Source: Varroa destructor (taxonomy: Eukaryota; Arthropoda; Arachnida; Mesostigmata; Varroidae). From it: 64,000 nt of DNA. Location: contig NW_019211458.1 in assembly GCF_002443255.2 (NCBI RefSeq), positions 27,680,485-27,744,484 on the forward strand, read 5' to 3'. The position numbers and the translations under genes were made by a program. The notes under the pieces are model-generated. The model did not search any database. It saw only the letters and a list, made by a program, of their open reading frames with translations, and was not told where the DNA came from. The stretch's first letter is position 1. Each line of letters opens with the position of its first letter. Positions 13,501 to 25,999 of this stretch are shown piece by piece.

Positions 13501-15393
13501 ATCATGTTTACCTGCTAGTACTTTTTGGAACTTATGTAGAAATTTCCTGGCATCTACTTAGACGGACTGCATGTCTGCGCACTTATCCCTCCAAGTGAGC
13601 CTTTTTACCTTGGTTACTTCACAGCCAGTAAGCAAAGTTATAGCGTACTACCACTATGTTAAGTGAAATCGCATTGCGATGCAAACAATCGAAGTTCTCT
13701 GACCGGGCGCACATAAGACCAAACATGTTATATTCAGATACTTTCGCATGTAAGCTCGGACAGATTAGATATATACATACAGCCCGTCTAAGTCGAGCAT
13801 TTCCCCAATGCCTTATTTCTAATATTGTATGTAAATAAAAACAGGATGTTTCAAAGAAATTTCTTACAAGTGTCAAATATGTGAATGCCGATGGCCATTT
13901 TTATTCGATCCCCTGCGTACTAGTTGCAATTCCGAGCCTGAAGCTCTCAGAAGTCGCCTCAAACTATTCCTTTTAAAATCAGCATTTAACGCTATCGTAA
14001 TAACTGTGCATCAAGCGAACGAGGTGTACACTCGTTAAAGTGTCATTGAAATACTGCACCAACAGTCGTTTCCAACGGAGTTGAGTTCTGAGCAGGCCAA
14101 AGGTCCCAGAAATGCAGCTGTAAAAACGTGGAAAAAGTGTAAGAAGTGCAAAAAAAAGCGCAAGCGGTCTAATAAAATCTAAGCTGATCTGAAAAACCCA
14201 GTTGGAAATAGATATTCTCTTTTCTGAAAAGGGCCGTTAATTTCTGCATCAGTGGCTCAGGTATTTCAAAACTAAGGATCCTTCCGTCTACCTTAAAAAC
14301 GTCTTTTTCACAAACGACATGAAAGACTGTCGATTTTACACAAAAAAAAAGCAAGTTCTTAATATGAATAGGCTTTGTCCCCTCCATGTTTCAAGCTTTA
14401 CGTCCGGTGCCTACGTTATTCACTAGGTTATCACAAAGACGGGTAGGCTTTGTCTTGCGCGGAAGAACTGAGTTATCGGTGGTCTTTGAAATGATGCCCT
14501 GTTAGTCGGCACGCCTGGTTTGTGGGTTCGTACCAGAAATAATTGATTTTCGTTTGATGTAACGAATGAACGCATGCATATCTGGTACGACAAACAGCTC
14601 TCCAAACAATTACCCAATTATATATATGTTGGTTCAGCACTATAAAACCATCCCTTATAGCCATAAGAGTCCCTGACACGGTTCAGACTAAACGAACCCC
14701 TACGATTAACTCGAACCCCACTATCTTCTAAGTGACTTGCGCCTATTTATCATCGAGGCCCCTAATCATCCAAGTGCAAGGACAGACGACGAAGGTCATT
14801 GTCTCGTCAACCCATCCTGAGAGAAACCAAAAAAACATATCGTTACGCGACGTCTGAATGTCTGCAAGCCCCTCTTCTGTCTAGTAGTCCTCGCAGGACA
14901 ACAATCCGTAAAATCAAACTACCGAACGGCTAATCGATGCCGTCGCTGGCGCTTGTTGCCGATGTACTCCATTTTCCGAGAGGCGTGTACCTATCAGCGA
15001 TCAGGCAGGGGCCATAACGACCGCTTGCCGTGCTGATGTCGTAGGAACAGCGCGCTAGTGAGGTAGAAAATGGGAAGCGTCATTTAGATTTGTGTTGGTT
15101 TGATCAACGTTGGTGTATTAGCAGTGCGGCGTCCTATGGACGGCGGATTAGCAGTCGAATGGTAGTTGAAACTGCACTCTGCTTGCTGTATTGTATAGTA
15201 CGACAATATTAATTTTAAGCATGCAACATAGTTTTGAGCTAGACACTAACCAGAAGCGACGAGATGTTGCGTTCCCTTAGTCCCGAATCAACAATAAAGA
15301 ATTTCTTAATTTTTCCACATATTAGGAAAAATCAAATCTCAACATTAGACACTCAATTCTTTATACGAAAGCTTTACCTGGTACTTTTTCTAA

Positions 15394-15601
15394 CTAACCG
15401 CCATCATGTGAAATTTCTTTAAGGCTATTCCAATGAAACCCGGGCAAATTCCAAAAAAACATTATCATACTTTCGTCATAATGAGCGTTGTTGCTAAGTG
15501 TATCCAATGTGCCGGCTAGCGAAACTTCAACAGATGGCTGATCTTTATATTGAAGCTGCCGTACTTCATATGAGTCATCTTGTTCAAATGCAGTCAACAG
15601 T
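15394..15601 (-). CDS. Candidate terminal exon of the same gene
   Basis: It starts after a CTAAC branch-like motif and TGCAG acceptor, and runs 69 codons including the stop. The first half is rich in Glu, Asp and Gln (AFEQDDSYEVRQLQYKDQ); a short hydrophobic aromatic segment (MIMFFWNLPGFHW) lies near the C terminus. Confidence 0.25.
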
Positions 15602-17515
15602 CTGCACTAAGTTAGTCGGTACCGCGAACTAATGGCCCATGCCCATTCATTTATATCCTGGCAAGCGTAAATAGACCCGATAGGATACCTGCGCACGATC
15701 AGTATCCGTTTAATCAAGATGAATCGTACTGAAATGTAGGACCAACATTCGATTGGTTACTCATACATCGAAAGGCGCGATTTCAATTGCAAAAGAGCTA
15801 GAAACCACGGACAGGTAACCGGTACTGACTTCCTGATCTTCCGATTTCGAATATAGCAAATAAAGGGAAAACGGGGGCCAAACACACAATGTTTACAGCT
15901 AGCAAAAACGTATTCAGAGAATTTATAGTGCAACTTTCCAACATGTTGAATCAGACATAGCGCTTTTACTAAGAGAGACGCACGAATAGAAAGGATGGCT
16001 GCTGAGTGTATGTTTAACAATTTACTAAAGTGCTGCTCCACCTCGTATCGGTGGCAGGTAGCCATCAACATGAGGTGGAGTTAGGGGTAAGCTAAAGGTT
16101 CGCAAGAGTAGCCCAGATGAATTAGATATTGGGACACATTACGATATGGTGCGCCCGTGTACAGCCATACTGAAAAGAAGTAAATTAAAAAATATATATT
16201 TTGTTACTTTAATACGCAGGGACGTGCTGTGGCAAACCTACTAAAGTTATTTGAATTGAGCCAAGTGCTTGAGACAACTTAGGACAAAATCTCGAAATAG
16301 GTATGTGCAAAAGTAAATAAGGACATACGCCGTAATTAAATACTTAATACCTTGCCTTATGAATTCTGGACGGTATTTGTTTGTATCGATATTATACAAA
16401 TTTAATGTCTACTACTGATTCCTACGTATTTACTGTACACAACAACGCCACATGTGGCGCTAAGCGTGCGATGAAGTAAGGAAAGTTTAATAAAATCCGC
16501 TCATATTTGCACCACACCTGTCGAGTTCAACCTTGGTAGTTAGCGCTTTATCCAGTCACCCCGGTGACCCCAATCTTATGAAGTAATGTTATAAAAGCTA
16601 CAAAAGCGATAGAAGAAAGAAGAAGCTGATCGATTCAGCAATTGCCCGCGAAAATTACCACTCAGCTACGATCGTAGGCCGACAACAAACTTTCGATCAG
16701 TGTCATATTTAGCAGTTCCGTTGCCCTCAACAAAAAGACCTATCGGTACATAGAGTTCTACTATGCGTTTTAGCGTTGTCGATCCTTTGGTATAATTACA
16801 TAATCGGCAGTGATAAAAGCTGCCATTAGCCATCAGCGTCAGGTCACCGACCTTTGGAGGCACTTCGGGGCAGCGCAGTCAAATTTGTGTGTGAGCGTAG
16901 CATTGTGACAAAGCGGGCCTGCAAACACTAGGACAGAACATGAAAGCTCATCTCTTAACAACAGGAGCGACTCATATTTTAGCCACTCGTTGTCCTTTCG
17001 AAAAATGAATTACCAAAACACACTGTGTTGTTTTCGTAACGTTATATCAACACGCTTCAGATGAGGTTATTGTTCTACTATGATGATGTTAGTCATAGCA
17101 AGCAAGCTTGGTACGTTAGCGCTGGTCTTAAACGGAGCCTACAAGCATTTTATCAGAAGTGCATGGTGTATAGTTTTGTAAGAAATCATTTACATTATAA
17201 TCTCTCTTGTGCGTTTCCTTTCAAGTGGAGATACGAGTACCGGTGATAAACTATATACCATGTGGTCCGCAAAAACTAACCTTCACTACCATACGCCTTT
17301 CTGCTATAATGAACCGCTATTTCGACGCAAAAGTTTAAAATCATGGCTGGCGCTATCGTAGCAGCGTCATTCGTCCCATCGTACGCATGTACATGTAACG
17401 CAAAAGTTGACGATTCCGACTTTCCTTCAGCTCCTCCCCTTCGTCTCCTAGTTGTCCTTTTATTGCGAACGTTCTCCCTCGTCCCTGATTCCAAGATTTC
17501 TTGATGCTCCGTCAT
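15394..17515 (-). CDS. Putative three-exon gene, unknown product
   Basis: This hand-built model has exons at 17515-17281, 16918-16852 and 15601-15394 (510 bp, 169 residues). Exon 1 starts at an ATG, encodes MTEHQEILESG then an Arg-rich stretch, and ends at GAAG|GTTAGT in phase 1. Exon 2 follows a good acceptor (TCCTAGTGTTTGCAG), is entered in phase 1, contains three Cys, and leaves in phase 2 at CCAAAG|GTCGGT. Exon 3 follows GACTAACTTAGTGCAG, is entered in phase 2 and ends ISHDGG then TAG. Phases agree throughout, and a CpG-rich block lies just upstream of exon 1. No protein family is recognised, the donors are imperfect, and no polyadenylation signal stands out, so this is a candidate only. 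Confidence 0.28.
16852..16918 (-). CDS. Candidate second exon of the same gene
   Basis: A short 67-bp exon defined by a strong pyrimidine-rich acceptor and a moderate AAG|GTCGGT donor. It contributes three closely spaced cysteines and two histidines, too few residues to call a zinc finger. Confidence 0.22.
17281..17515 (-). CDS. Candidate first coding exon of the 17.5-15.4 kb minus-strand gene
   Basis: This is 78 codons from an ATG at 17515. The N-terminal half is charged and Arg-rich (residues about 18-33); the second half is more hydrophobic. It sits at the left edge of the CpG-rich block at 17.5-18.6 kb, as a first exon next to its promoter would. There is no obvious signal peptide. Confidence 0.3.
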
Positions 17516-17519
17516 CCCA

Positions 17520-19110
17520 CAGACTGCGTCGTGGACAACGAAGTCATCTTATTGCTGCTCGTATTCACTCCATACAGCTGTAAGTGCCCTACGTCGAAGA
17601 GAAGTAGTCACAGGTACGGACGAACCAGCATCAGCAAGACTGAACGGGTAATCTGAGCTGTGATGTAAGACCTTCTCTCCAGGTTACGTTATGTTTGTCT
17701 GTTAATCTATTTGCTATTGCCAGTCTTCCATGCATCAGTTCTCTGTCCTTCGTTGACGAAGCGACTTCACATTCGTTCCGCTCATGCGCGAAAGCTGTGG
17801 CCATGCTCTGCGCTAGGACGTGAGCTCTGTTGTGCCACGGCTGGCATAATCGCCGTCGCCACTGCTAGGGCTCCATGTTGGCCTATTGCTGCCTCGTAGT
17901 GCGTCTCTATGCTGGACTTTGTGTGGCGTCTGTGGGTGCGTGTGTGTGTGTGTGGGCCTGCGCACTCGTGTGCGCGTCCGTGAGTTGTTTTGGAGCGCCG
18001 CTTTGCAGTAGCTACCAGAGACGGAGCCAACGAGAGCTCGTTTGTGAACCGCACCGACTGGCCTACGAAATCGCTGTCGCTTAACGTTGCTCGATTCAGT
18101 GTGTCTCACCGAGGCAGCGGCTCCGGTGTTACGCCAGTGGAGGCGTCGAGCCCGATAGAGCAGAAAAGGAGCGCTAGTCGGCACAAATGGAATGAAAGGA
18201 ACAACTGTTTGGCAAACGGCAGACACAAAGGGAAACGTCGTCTCCGAACGATAGTTTTACCTATTGTGCATTGATTAGCGTCGTCCATGTTCATTGTAAC
18301 TGGTGACCTAGTTGCTAATCTTGCTGCTGTCGTTTCGATTTAACCGCCTGCTTGCCTAGTCAACTTTTCCGCTGTATCGGACGCTGAAGTCGTTCACGAT
18401 AACAATACTCCTTGAGCGCTCCGGCGTTCGGTTCCATATCCGCCTAAACACAAGCAATTTATACGGAAATCGACGATTTGAGATGACGGTCAGGATAGCT
18501 GCGGTGATAATCTGTCCGCTAGAACACGTCAATGGGCCGCGCACGCAGCCACTATAGGTTTTTGTCTGTGTCGTGCGCGGAAGAGACGCAACCGATAGGT
18601 CTGTCCGTCCAAACCTGCTAGCGATATTCCGTTGCAATGAGGAAAATGGCTTCTGATTATATACGACATATTCTACAATAGGCGAGCAACGACGAATGAA
18701 ATAATAGTAGAATGCGAACGTCAGGTTTGCAAAATGAACCCATTTACTTCAACCGATGAGTCTGGCTGTTGTTAGGTGTTGTTCAGTGTAGTGTGATCAA
18801 CGAACTCAGATGGGCGATGCTGAGGTAACTGCGAATGCTCGGTGTGTATCTATGTAAAGTATAAGTGTTCATAGAGAAGGTAACGGACAGTGTATAACTA
18901 AGTACGCTTGTGGGAAGTTCTTTGCGTTGCGAAGCAACTCCTGGGAGACTCCCAATTCATCTCGCGGTCTCGTGTTGGTGGCTTGGGTGGATCGCATTCA
19001 TCGATGTATGGAGGAAGCTTCACCGAAAGAATTCGAACGAACGACTTGTGGAAGTGTTGTTGAGTTGTGTGACAAAAAAAAGTAACAACAGCGACGTTTA
19101 AACTGAGCGC
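17520..19110. promoter_or_regulatory. CpG-rich, GC-elevated block, possible promoter region
   Basis: GC and CpG rise sharply against the AT-rich neighbourhood, mainly at 17.7-18.6 kb, with a (TG)n tract at 17939-17954. Frames are open on both strands because stops are rare in GC-rich DNA, and none looks convincingly coding. It could be the promoter and 5' untranslated region of the minus-strand candidate starting at 17515, or of an unseen + gene. No TATA box or initiator was identified with confidence. Confidence 0.3.
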
Positions 19111-20040
19111 AATACGTAAATATCGTCAAGTCATTAGGTGAGAGCCGCTTACAGAATTCGAGGGAAGCTAAGGTGGATTGCTCGCTAGAGATTTTCTTTT
19201 CTTTATCTTTTAGACCGTAGGCGTATTGTACATAGTGCTCTTTCCGATTTAAACAGCTTTAACACACGAAAGAGTTTACGCCAGACAAAAAGACCTGCCC
19301 TGGACATCGTAGATTGCAACTGTGTATTACAGAACAGAAAGCAAGCTCCGAGCTATGAACTTGTAGAAACGCTGTGCAAAGTTTTGTTCTTCTGGTGACA
19401 TAACTCTCTATATTGTTCTGTATAGTGCCTTTTACAACCGGTAAATATAATTTCAACTTGAGATCTTCAAAGTTAGTTAGCTTTTCTGCGACAAACATGG
19501 TTTTGAATATGTTGAATTAGTATTACGCTGTTATTTGCTCAGTTCAAAACTATGACAGTGATAATGATGTTGACTGACCAATCCACCGTACATCTTTTTT
19601 TTGGGGTTTTTTTTCTACAAAACAGCATCATAGTGGATTCAATCATTGTCGGTTCTGAACTTTTATGCTCATTAAAGGAACAGAAGAACGGACGCCACTG
19701 TTACGCTAGAATAACATTTTCACACAAGTATATCATACGTTTGGGTATATTTCTGCCCATCAATACGAGCGTATGAAACACAGTTGTTTGCTGCTAAAAA
19801 AAATTAGCGATCATCAGTCGCCCCGAGTCTTACGGCTGAGAACAATTCAAGCATATCGATGCCTTGTACGACCGCCACGGTTGCTCATCATATTAATAGC
19901 CACTCATCGAAATGACTGTTCCTTTTCCTTCAGCTAGTCTCAACAGACCCCTTCAGCCTAAACAGCCTAGGATAATACACTGGCAAACATTACGATGACA
20001 ATACGTTCTTTATAGAGCCTTGACATCCATTTACTTCATG

Positions 20041-20056
20041 CCCCCCCCCCCCCCCC
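20041..20056. repeat. Poly-C homopolymer
   Basis: Sixteen consecutive C on the + strand. Such runs are prone to length error in sequencing, so the exact length is uncertain. Confidence 0.85.
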
Positions 20057-23000
20057 TTTGGAACCGACCCAAGAAGAAAGTATTCTTCTGCTTCGATTAT
20101 CGAGCCGTATTTTTCTGTATGCGCAATACGTCACGAGTTGCTCATGTAACAGGTAAGAACATTCTAACATAGTTGATTTTAAGACTGAGACTATTGGTGG
20201 GACTTGCTGCCCTTGCTAATGATAGAGTTCTCTTCAAAGCTACCATTTAAACCGTGTGAGTAGTTAAACAAATGTGATGAATCAACCATGCGACTGTAAC
20301 AGTCTTGCCTCATTGCTTTCCCTTTTCTACAAACATTTTGTGGTCAACTCGACAAGAATAAACTGAGAAAAACGTTGTTCGGCAGAGGTAAATGTCTGCC
20401 TCTTTCACGGTCGGTAGACAGAAAGCGAAAGGAAAACGAAACCCTCCTCTCATAGCATAGTCGTAATGGACCACATTTGCAGAAATTTAGAGGTAAACTG
20501 TTACAGTTAGCAGAAATTTATTACGATCTGCCTAGGTTTTCCCTGTCACTCACGTCACAACAGCAGCAAGATGATAACTGTGACTTTCGCTACGAATCGC
20601 CCACCTGCGCAACGGGCGCGCCATTAAATTCTCTGGCAGACCCCTCTGTCACAATGCGGTCGCATGAAGTCCGTCTTCATGACGAATTTTGTTCTGGTAT
20701 TGCTCTGCCGACTCGTGGAACGTCACGCTGCTAGCGCGAAAAACAAATGGATATGTGTTCGGTGCAAGTCTGTTGCAGTCGCCCCACCCTGAAACGCCAA
20801 CGGTCACAATCGTAACGTAGTCTATGTTCGTGCTACTGTTATCGCTCTTTTTACTGATGGTACTACGCTACAACTTGTGGAAGGCTACAAGATGGGTGTG
20901 AAAGAACGTCTTCGTTCTGTACGCCCTGATAAATAATTGTCTCTGGCCTTCTTCGTGGGTTTAGCCTAATGTAATGAGAAGAAAACAAATTATTGATCAC
21001 CCTTTAAGGCGCTAACGGGATTTGGCTATTGTTTGTGCCGCTAGAACAGGGCATAATAGATCGACCGCACAACGTTTCATTACCGGTGGCGAGGAAGCTA
21101 GGGGAAGGCTGTTATTTAAATCGTCAGTTAGAAAAAAAACTATACGGATTGGAACTGTTCTATCATAGTGGAAGTTTATTGACAGACGAGGTACGGGAAC
21201 CGCGTGATGTGATACCTCACATATTGCATTGCCTGGCTATCGTTGAAACACACACTATCAATAGCCAGCTGGCACGCTGCAGAAACATATGACAACCCAA
21301 TGCACTTAACATATTGTCTAACTGTATAAACGGTGCCTCGAACTCGAACGTTTACTTTGTATGTACTCGAAAAAGCGTTTATGACAAAACTGTGCATTTT
21401 GTTTTTTTTTTTTGTTCATGTATTACATCAGTTAAATAACCGAACTGATCCGCAGAGCCGAGATATCTGACGTGACCAACCGTCTTTTGCTGATACGGAA
21501 AGCTTACGGGTGTGACGTTTCTCTATTATATTTCGTAATCAGACATCTTTACTTGAAGCGACTTTCATAGCTAGGTAGTCCTTACCTATTTTCTATCTGG
21601 TAATATTGGCTGAGTGCGCTTCGAGTGCGCATTCCATTCGTAGTGGATTCTTCAAGGTAGCTTTAAAATTATAAGCATCTTTTCGCATACACCATTCGTC
21701 CTAGTAATTTATATTTCGGACAGCATGTGAGTGACCTGGTAGGCTAGGTCGATGACTAGATATATAGCTAAGAAGGTAAAACTAGGTAAATAAGGTCAAG
21801 TAAACTCTGCTTGATTCAGCGTGTAGAAGGCTTTTCGTAAAATTCGTATAAATGCAAGAAGTTATGCTATTCGTAGGCGGTACTTAACTTTCTATATAGA
21901 TTCTCCAGCAACCCAAATTGCTTTAATGTTTAGTGATAACTAAACTCAACTCCCTGTCACTGAAGGACGTAACAAGCTAGAGCTAAAAATCGATAACGGC
22001 TTATAGTAAAATAATCGATTTTGTCATGCTCTGCCATGTTTTAACTGCAAAAAAATCAAGGTCAACTAGCTGGCTCTAGAAAATGTTAGCACAGTCATTC
22101 TCCGTGCCCAGAACAGAATATAAGATATGTACAAACGCTGAAACGACACCGCTAAGTAGATCACGCCACCCCTCAATCGCCGTTTCGTAGCATAAATAAT
22201 TGAAACACGAAACAACCGGAGCTGCAGACACACATGACTATAAGACAGAGATCTACTAGACACATTCTAAACTTCAAGGTTCGTACGGGTGTCCCTAAGT
22301 GGGCCACACGTAAAATTAGCCTACCATTAACGGGTCTGCACTTAGTGAGCACAATCCACCATCTCGAACCAGTGCAACATATGGATAATGTATACTATAG
22401 AACCCAACGGAATCGTGTTACCTCTAACGATCTCAATAGCTATTGTCTCCCAGTTCGTAGCTGACTAGTACAAAACGGTGCCATATCGTCCAGTCTTCAT
22501 TCTGCCGCCTCGGAACGACCCCAGTTACTCATGAGCATCTGCACATTATTGTTTTAGCACACGCGCAGTTGAATGTTAAATAGTGAGTGTAACAGTCATT
22601 TTTTTTTTTGACTAACTATCGGTTCGTTTCGTCTCAAACGGATATGCAGGTGTTCCCAGCTAACCTGGCGGTAATGCTGGTAGTATGGGAATTGTACCTA
22701 CTGTTGATACTATTCCAAAATATTAACCAGCAGCGACACGCAAAACGTTGTATGTTTTTACTAGAAAAAATCCAGAAGAGACTGGTACCCATTGGCCTAT
22801 GGGTCGCTTCGTGTTTCGTCCGTGCGATAAGATGATGGCCCACCGTTGATGCCAAAGTTGCGCTTTGTCCTGAAATTAATTGTGTGACGTCGTTTGTTGA
22901 TATGTAAACTTCTGATATATATATATATATATACAGTTATAGAAAAATACTTTACCCTATTATTTTTATATCGGCAAGTAGATTAGATAAAACCTGTACG

Positions 23001-23417
23001 GGACATAGGCTGAACCGTTTCGGCCGTACGTAATTCTTATGGAGATTCCAGTTGGACCAATCGGGCAGCTAGACTGTATCCGAAACAGAGCCTACATTAT
23101 AAAAAAGTGCTAATATAAGCTGACCAATTAAATAAAGCTTGATTTCTCCGGTCGTTCTCAATGCTATCCAAAACAACGGATTCAAACGGTTAGCAAATTG
23201 AATGTGTCAATGAAACGTCACTATGACAATTGTGCTGACGAAACAGATCGACAGTATTGTGATAATAAAAAACTAGATAATAACAACAACAACAAAAGCT
23301 TAATGTAAATGAGCCTCGTTTCAACAGAAGCGTAGGCTTTTTTTTACCAAGATACTGGCTAATAGTAGAGGATTTGTAGATCTCCGTAGCGTTACCTAAC
23401 AAAAACTTCTGAGTTTG

Positions 23418-23463
23418 GTTGTTGTCGTCGTCGTCAGACGACGACGACGACGACGACAACAAC
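23418..23463. repeat. Inverted GTC/GAC trinucleotide array
   Basis: A run of GTT and GTC units is followed by GAC and AAC units, so the two halves are reverse complements and can fold into one long hairpin with almost no loop. On the minus strand the array sits in an open frame and would encode a run of Ser followed by Asp and Asn. That frame later meets a donor-like GTAAAA, but it lacks a convincing acceptor, so coding status is unresolved. Confidence 0.85.
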
Positions 23464-24418
23464 ACAGGATACCTGTGTCAATCAATTAAGCGCAGACGAT
23501 CGACATCATCATGTATACAAGGAAGACAATATTTTTAAATGTACGTTATTTATGACCGCCAACCCTATGGATCGATGCGTATGCGAAGAAAAGGATATTT
23601 CAGAAGTGCAGAGAAAAGGCTTTGTCGGCAAACCTTAGCAATGGTAGCTGTTGTTAGAAACACTAAAAGTAGACATTTACGCCCATTTGCACATCACTGT
23701 TTTATTAGCAGAATGGACGGCCTAGTAGGAGCGAAGGTGAGCAAGCAACAATTTCAATAAAGATTGTATTGATTCTGGCTGAGTAGGCCGGCATAACCAT
23801 TAGTTTGACGCGAAGCTCTTCGCAGCTGTGCTAGATATATATCAGACGACGATCTGAATGACTATTACCTAATGATTTATACAATCGTCAATAAATTCTA
23901 CTCTCGCTGGTCGACCATTGTGGATACTGCAGTTAAATATATAAAAGGGAGGTACGAACATTAACCCTACGATCAAAAGCTGAAGAGAGACATTAAATAT
24001 ACTAGGTATTTGATTTGAAAATAGCAAATTAAATTCAAACATTTTTCTAAGGCGCTGGATAACTAGGTGGAAAGCACTAGTACGGCTTAGTTAGCCTGCT
24101 CGATAAGTTCAGCCTTTCTTAGGAACCTTCAAAACTGTCTTTACTTACATGTGAAGCTTACTTAATAAGAACTTCCTCATAGCTCATCATTGGAACTTTT
24201 AAAAAGCACATATGCGTTACAATAGTAAAGAGTATGGTCTTTCACGAAAGCCTCTGCCAGGTCTAGGAAAGTCAGCCCAGCTTATATATTTACAACGACG
24301 CTCAAGTTTGTTATGGGTGACATCTCAAGTTGCCGAAGTCAATTCCGATGCCTTTTTTTCTGAGTGATTTTATCATCTAATTGAGAGACGAATCGCAGGC
24401 GGAACCTTGCAGCTTTAC

Positions 24419-24598
24419 CTGTTTGGGCCCTGCGCAAGCGGTCTCATTAGCAGACCGATAAAACTCATCGATAAAGGTAGCTCCGACAGCTTCTAACGAA
24501 ACGCAGTTGTTATTGATGAGCATCACATTGTCCCGTGAGGCATTACTGCTTCCGTGAAGTGAATAGTAATAAGAACCGTTGTCCGAGTAAGTATACGT
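24419..24598 (-). CDS. Candidate internal exon of a secreted or extracellular protein
   Basis: It is bounded on the minus strand by an acceptor (CTTGCTCGTACTGCACAG) and a near-consensus donor (CAG|GTAAAG). It is exactly 180 bp, 60 codons, phase 0 at both ends. The translation has three N-glycosylation sequons (NGS, NAS, NET), two Cys and a Tyr-rich start (TYTYSDNGSYYYS), which would suit an extracellular segment. No family is recognised and no partner exons were found. An overlapping + frame (24535-24894) is also open, so strand is not certain. Confidence 0.3.
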
Positions 24599-25999
24599 CT
24601 GTGCAGTACGAGCAAGTAAACGAAGCATTAGTCGACCAATTATCGAATTGCCAAAGGAGACCTATATCTATTTTCTTGAATATGAAACGCACCGTGGTCC
24701 TGCCAACAGACGTCGATCCGCACGTGACTTTCGGCAAATATGTCCCGCTCTATGTTGTGGCTCAATGGAACCTTTCGAAAACAAAAGCCAACATTACGTA
24801 TAAAAGCTTGAGACAGAACGAGTCTAGTAAATATAGGATTTTCGAGGCAAAATCGTTTGCCTCGATATTACACTTTAAACGCGAACAATATTGACTATTC
24901 TATTAAAGATAAGTCTTTGTTCAGTTGACTTGAGGTCACAAACCAGGACATGGTTTCACCATTTGTTGGCGGCGGTGGTAGCTGAGCCCAAGGTCGTTTG
25001 CGGTTACCGATTACAAATGGTATTAACCGAAAAAAAAAATATTTCAAACTTGTAGTAGAAGTTTTTAGGGCTCATTAAACGATAAGTAGCCAATTCCTGT
25101 TTCGCCATTTGCAGCCCAAACACGACAATAATTAATTTCCGCCTTTGGCAACCCAATTCACTGTGTTTCCCTGTGGGTATTGTCAACTCATTTTTCATTC
25201 AGTATCGTTCGAATTATGGCTTTTTTTTTTATACACGTTCGTGTCGTAAAATCGGGTAGTGATATATGCATTAATCACTGGTAGGAGAGGAAAGCGACCT
25301 CGACTAGCGGCGATCGATAACAGAAATGCTATCGTTTTGAAGACATCGTTTAGAGATGGTTTATTCTTCATCTTACGGATGTACGTATATAGCGGGCTTA
25401 TCTTAAGCCAGGCTTCCTCCAAAATCACGTGTCTCCGCCTCGATTTAGACGTATCAACGGGATAGAGTATGTAATTTACATGCGTCCGTGTTTCTAGCCG
25501 TTCCATAGACGATCGATAATAACACTACCATTTGAAATTTCATCAGGCATGATTCAGTTAACATTTCGGACAGGAATCCCACTATTTTTAAAAAAATTTT
25601 ATTTTTAATTGTTGCCAAATAATGATCGACATGGGATATAGCATTTTTTCGTACGAGTTTTTTTCATGAAAGCTAACTAAAATACAGACTTCACCTATAG
25701 TGATGGTCTAAATTTTAATGCGCGTACATTGAGAATGCCAACTGGCCATATTTTACGCTTCCTTACTAATCCTATTGCTTAAATTTTAGTTTTCCATGAC
25801 CGAAATCCTAACCGTGTTGTTGATCTTCCGAGGCTCATTTTCCTCAGCATATACTTCGAATCAGGCTATCGTCGAACTGTCTTCTTGGAACAGTCCTATC
25901 TAGTGCAGTAAAAGCGAAAACGTATAGTTCTGCTCGCAGTTCAACTACCCACCTTATACCTATAATGCGACCTAATGAACACGAGTACGCCAAAGTGTC

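Larger units (their letters stand above)
1..15393. other. AT-rich spacer or intron DNA, left arm
   Basis: No gene is recognised here. The stretch is AT-rich with frequent stops in all frames and holds the microsatellites listed separately near 1.25, 1.6 and 3.25 kb. Two isolated exon-like pieces on the minus strand (about 10.2-10.5 and 8.3 kb) are the only coding candidates I could bound with splice-like signals. The rest shows no recognisable repeat family, RNA gene or protein motif. Confidence 0.5.
19111..24418. other. Spacer or intron DNA
   Basis: Mixed-composition DNA without a recognised gene. It contains a 16-base poly-C run at 20041-20056, a (TA)n tract at 22914-22933 and the GTC/GAC inverted microsatellite at 23418-23463. 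Short open frames at about 20.5 and 21.0 kb lack a convincing pair of splice sites. Confidence 0.5.

Noticed and set aside
16666..16863. Minus frame with a zinc-finger-like CRLCNYTKGSTTLKR
   Set aside because: It has the C-x2-C and Leu spacing of a C2H2 finger, but both histidines are missing and the loop is one residue short. It also overlaps the intron of the preferred 17.5-15.4 kb chain.
17813..18226. 137-codon minus frame in the CpG-rich block
   Set aside because: It has no early ATG and includes a His-Thr repeat from the (TG)n tract. All other frames here are also open because stops are rare.
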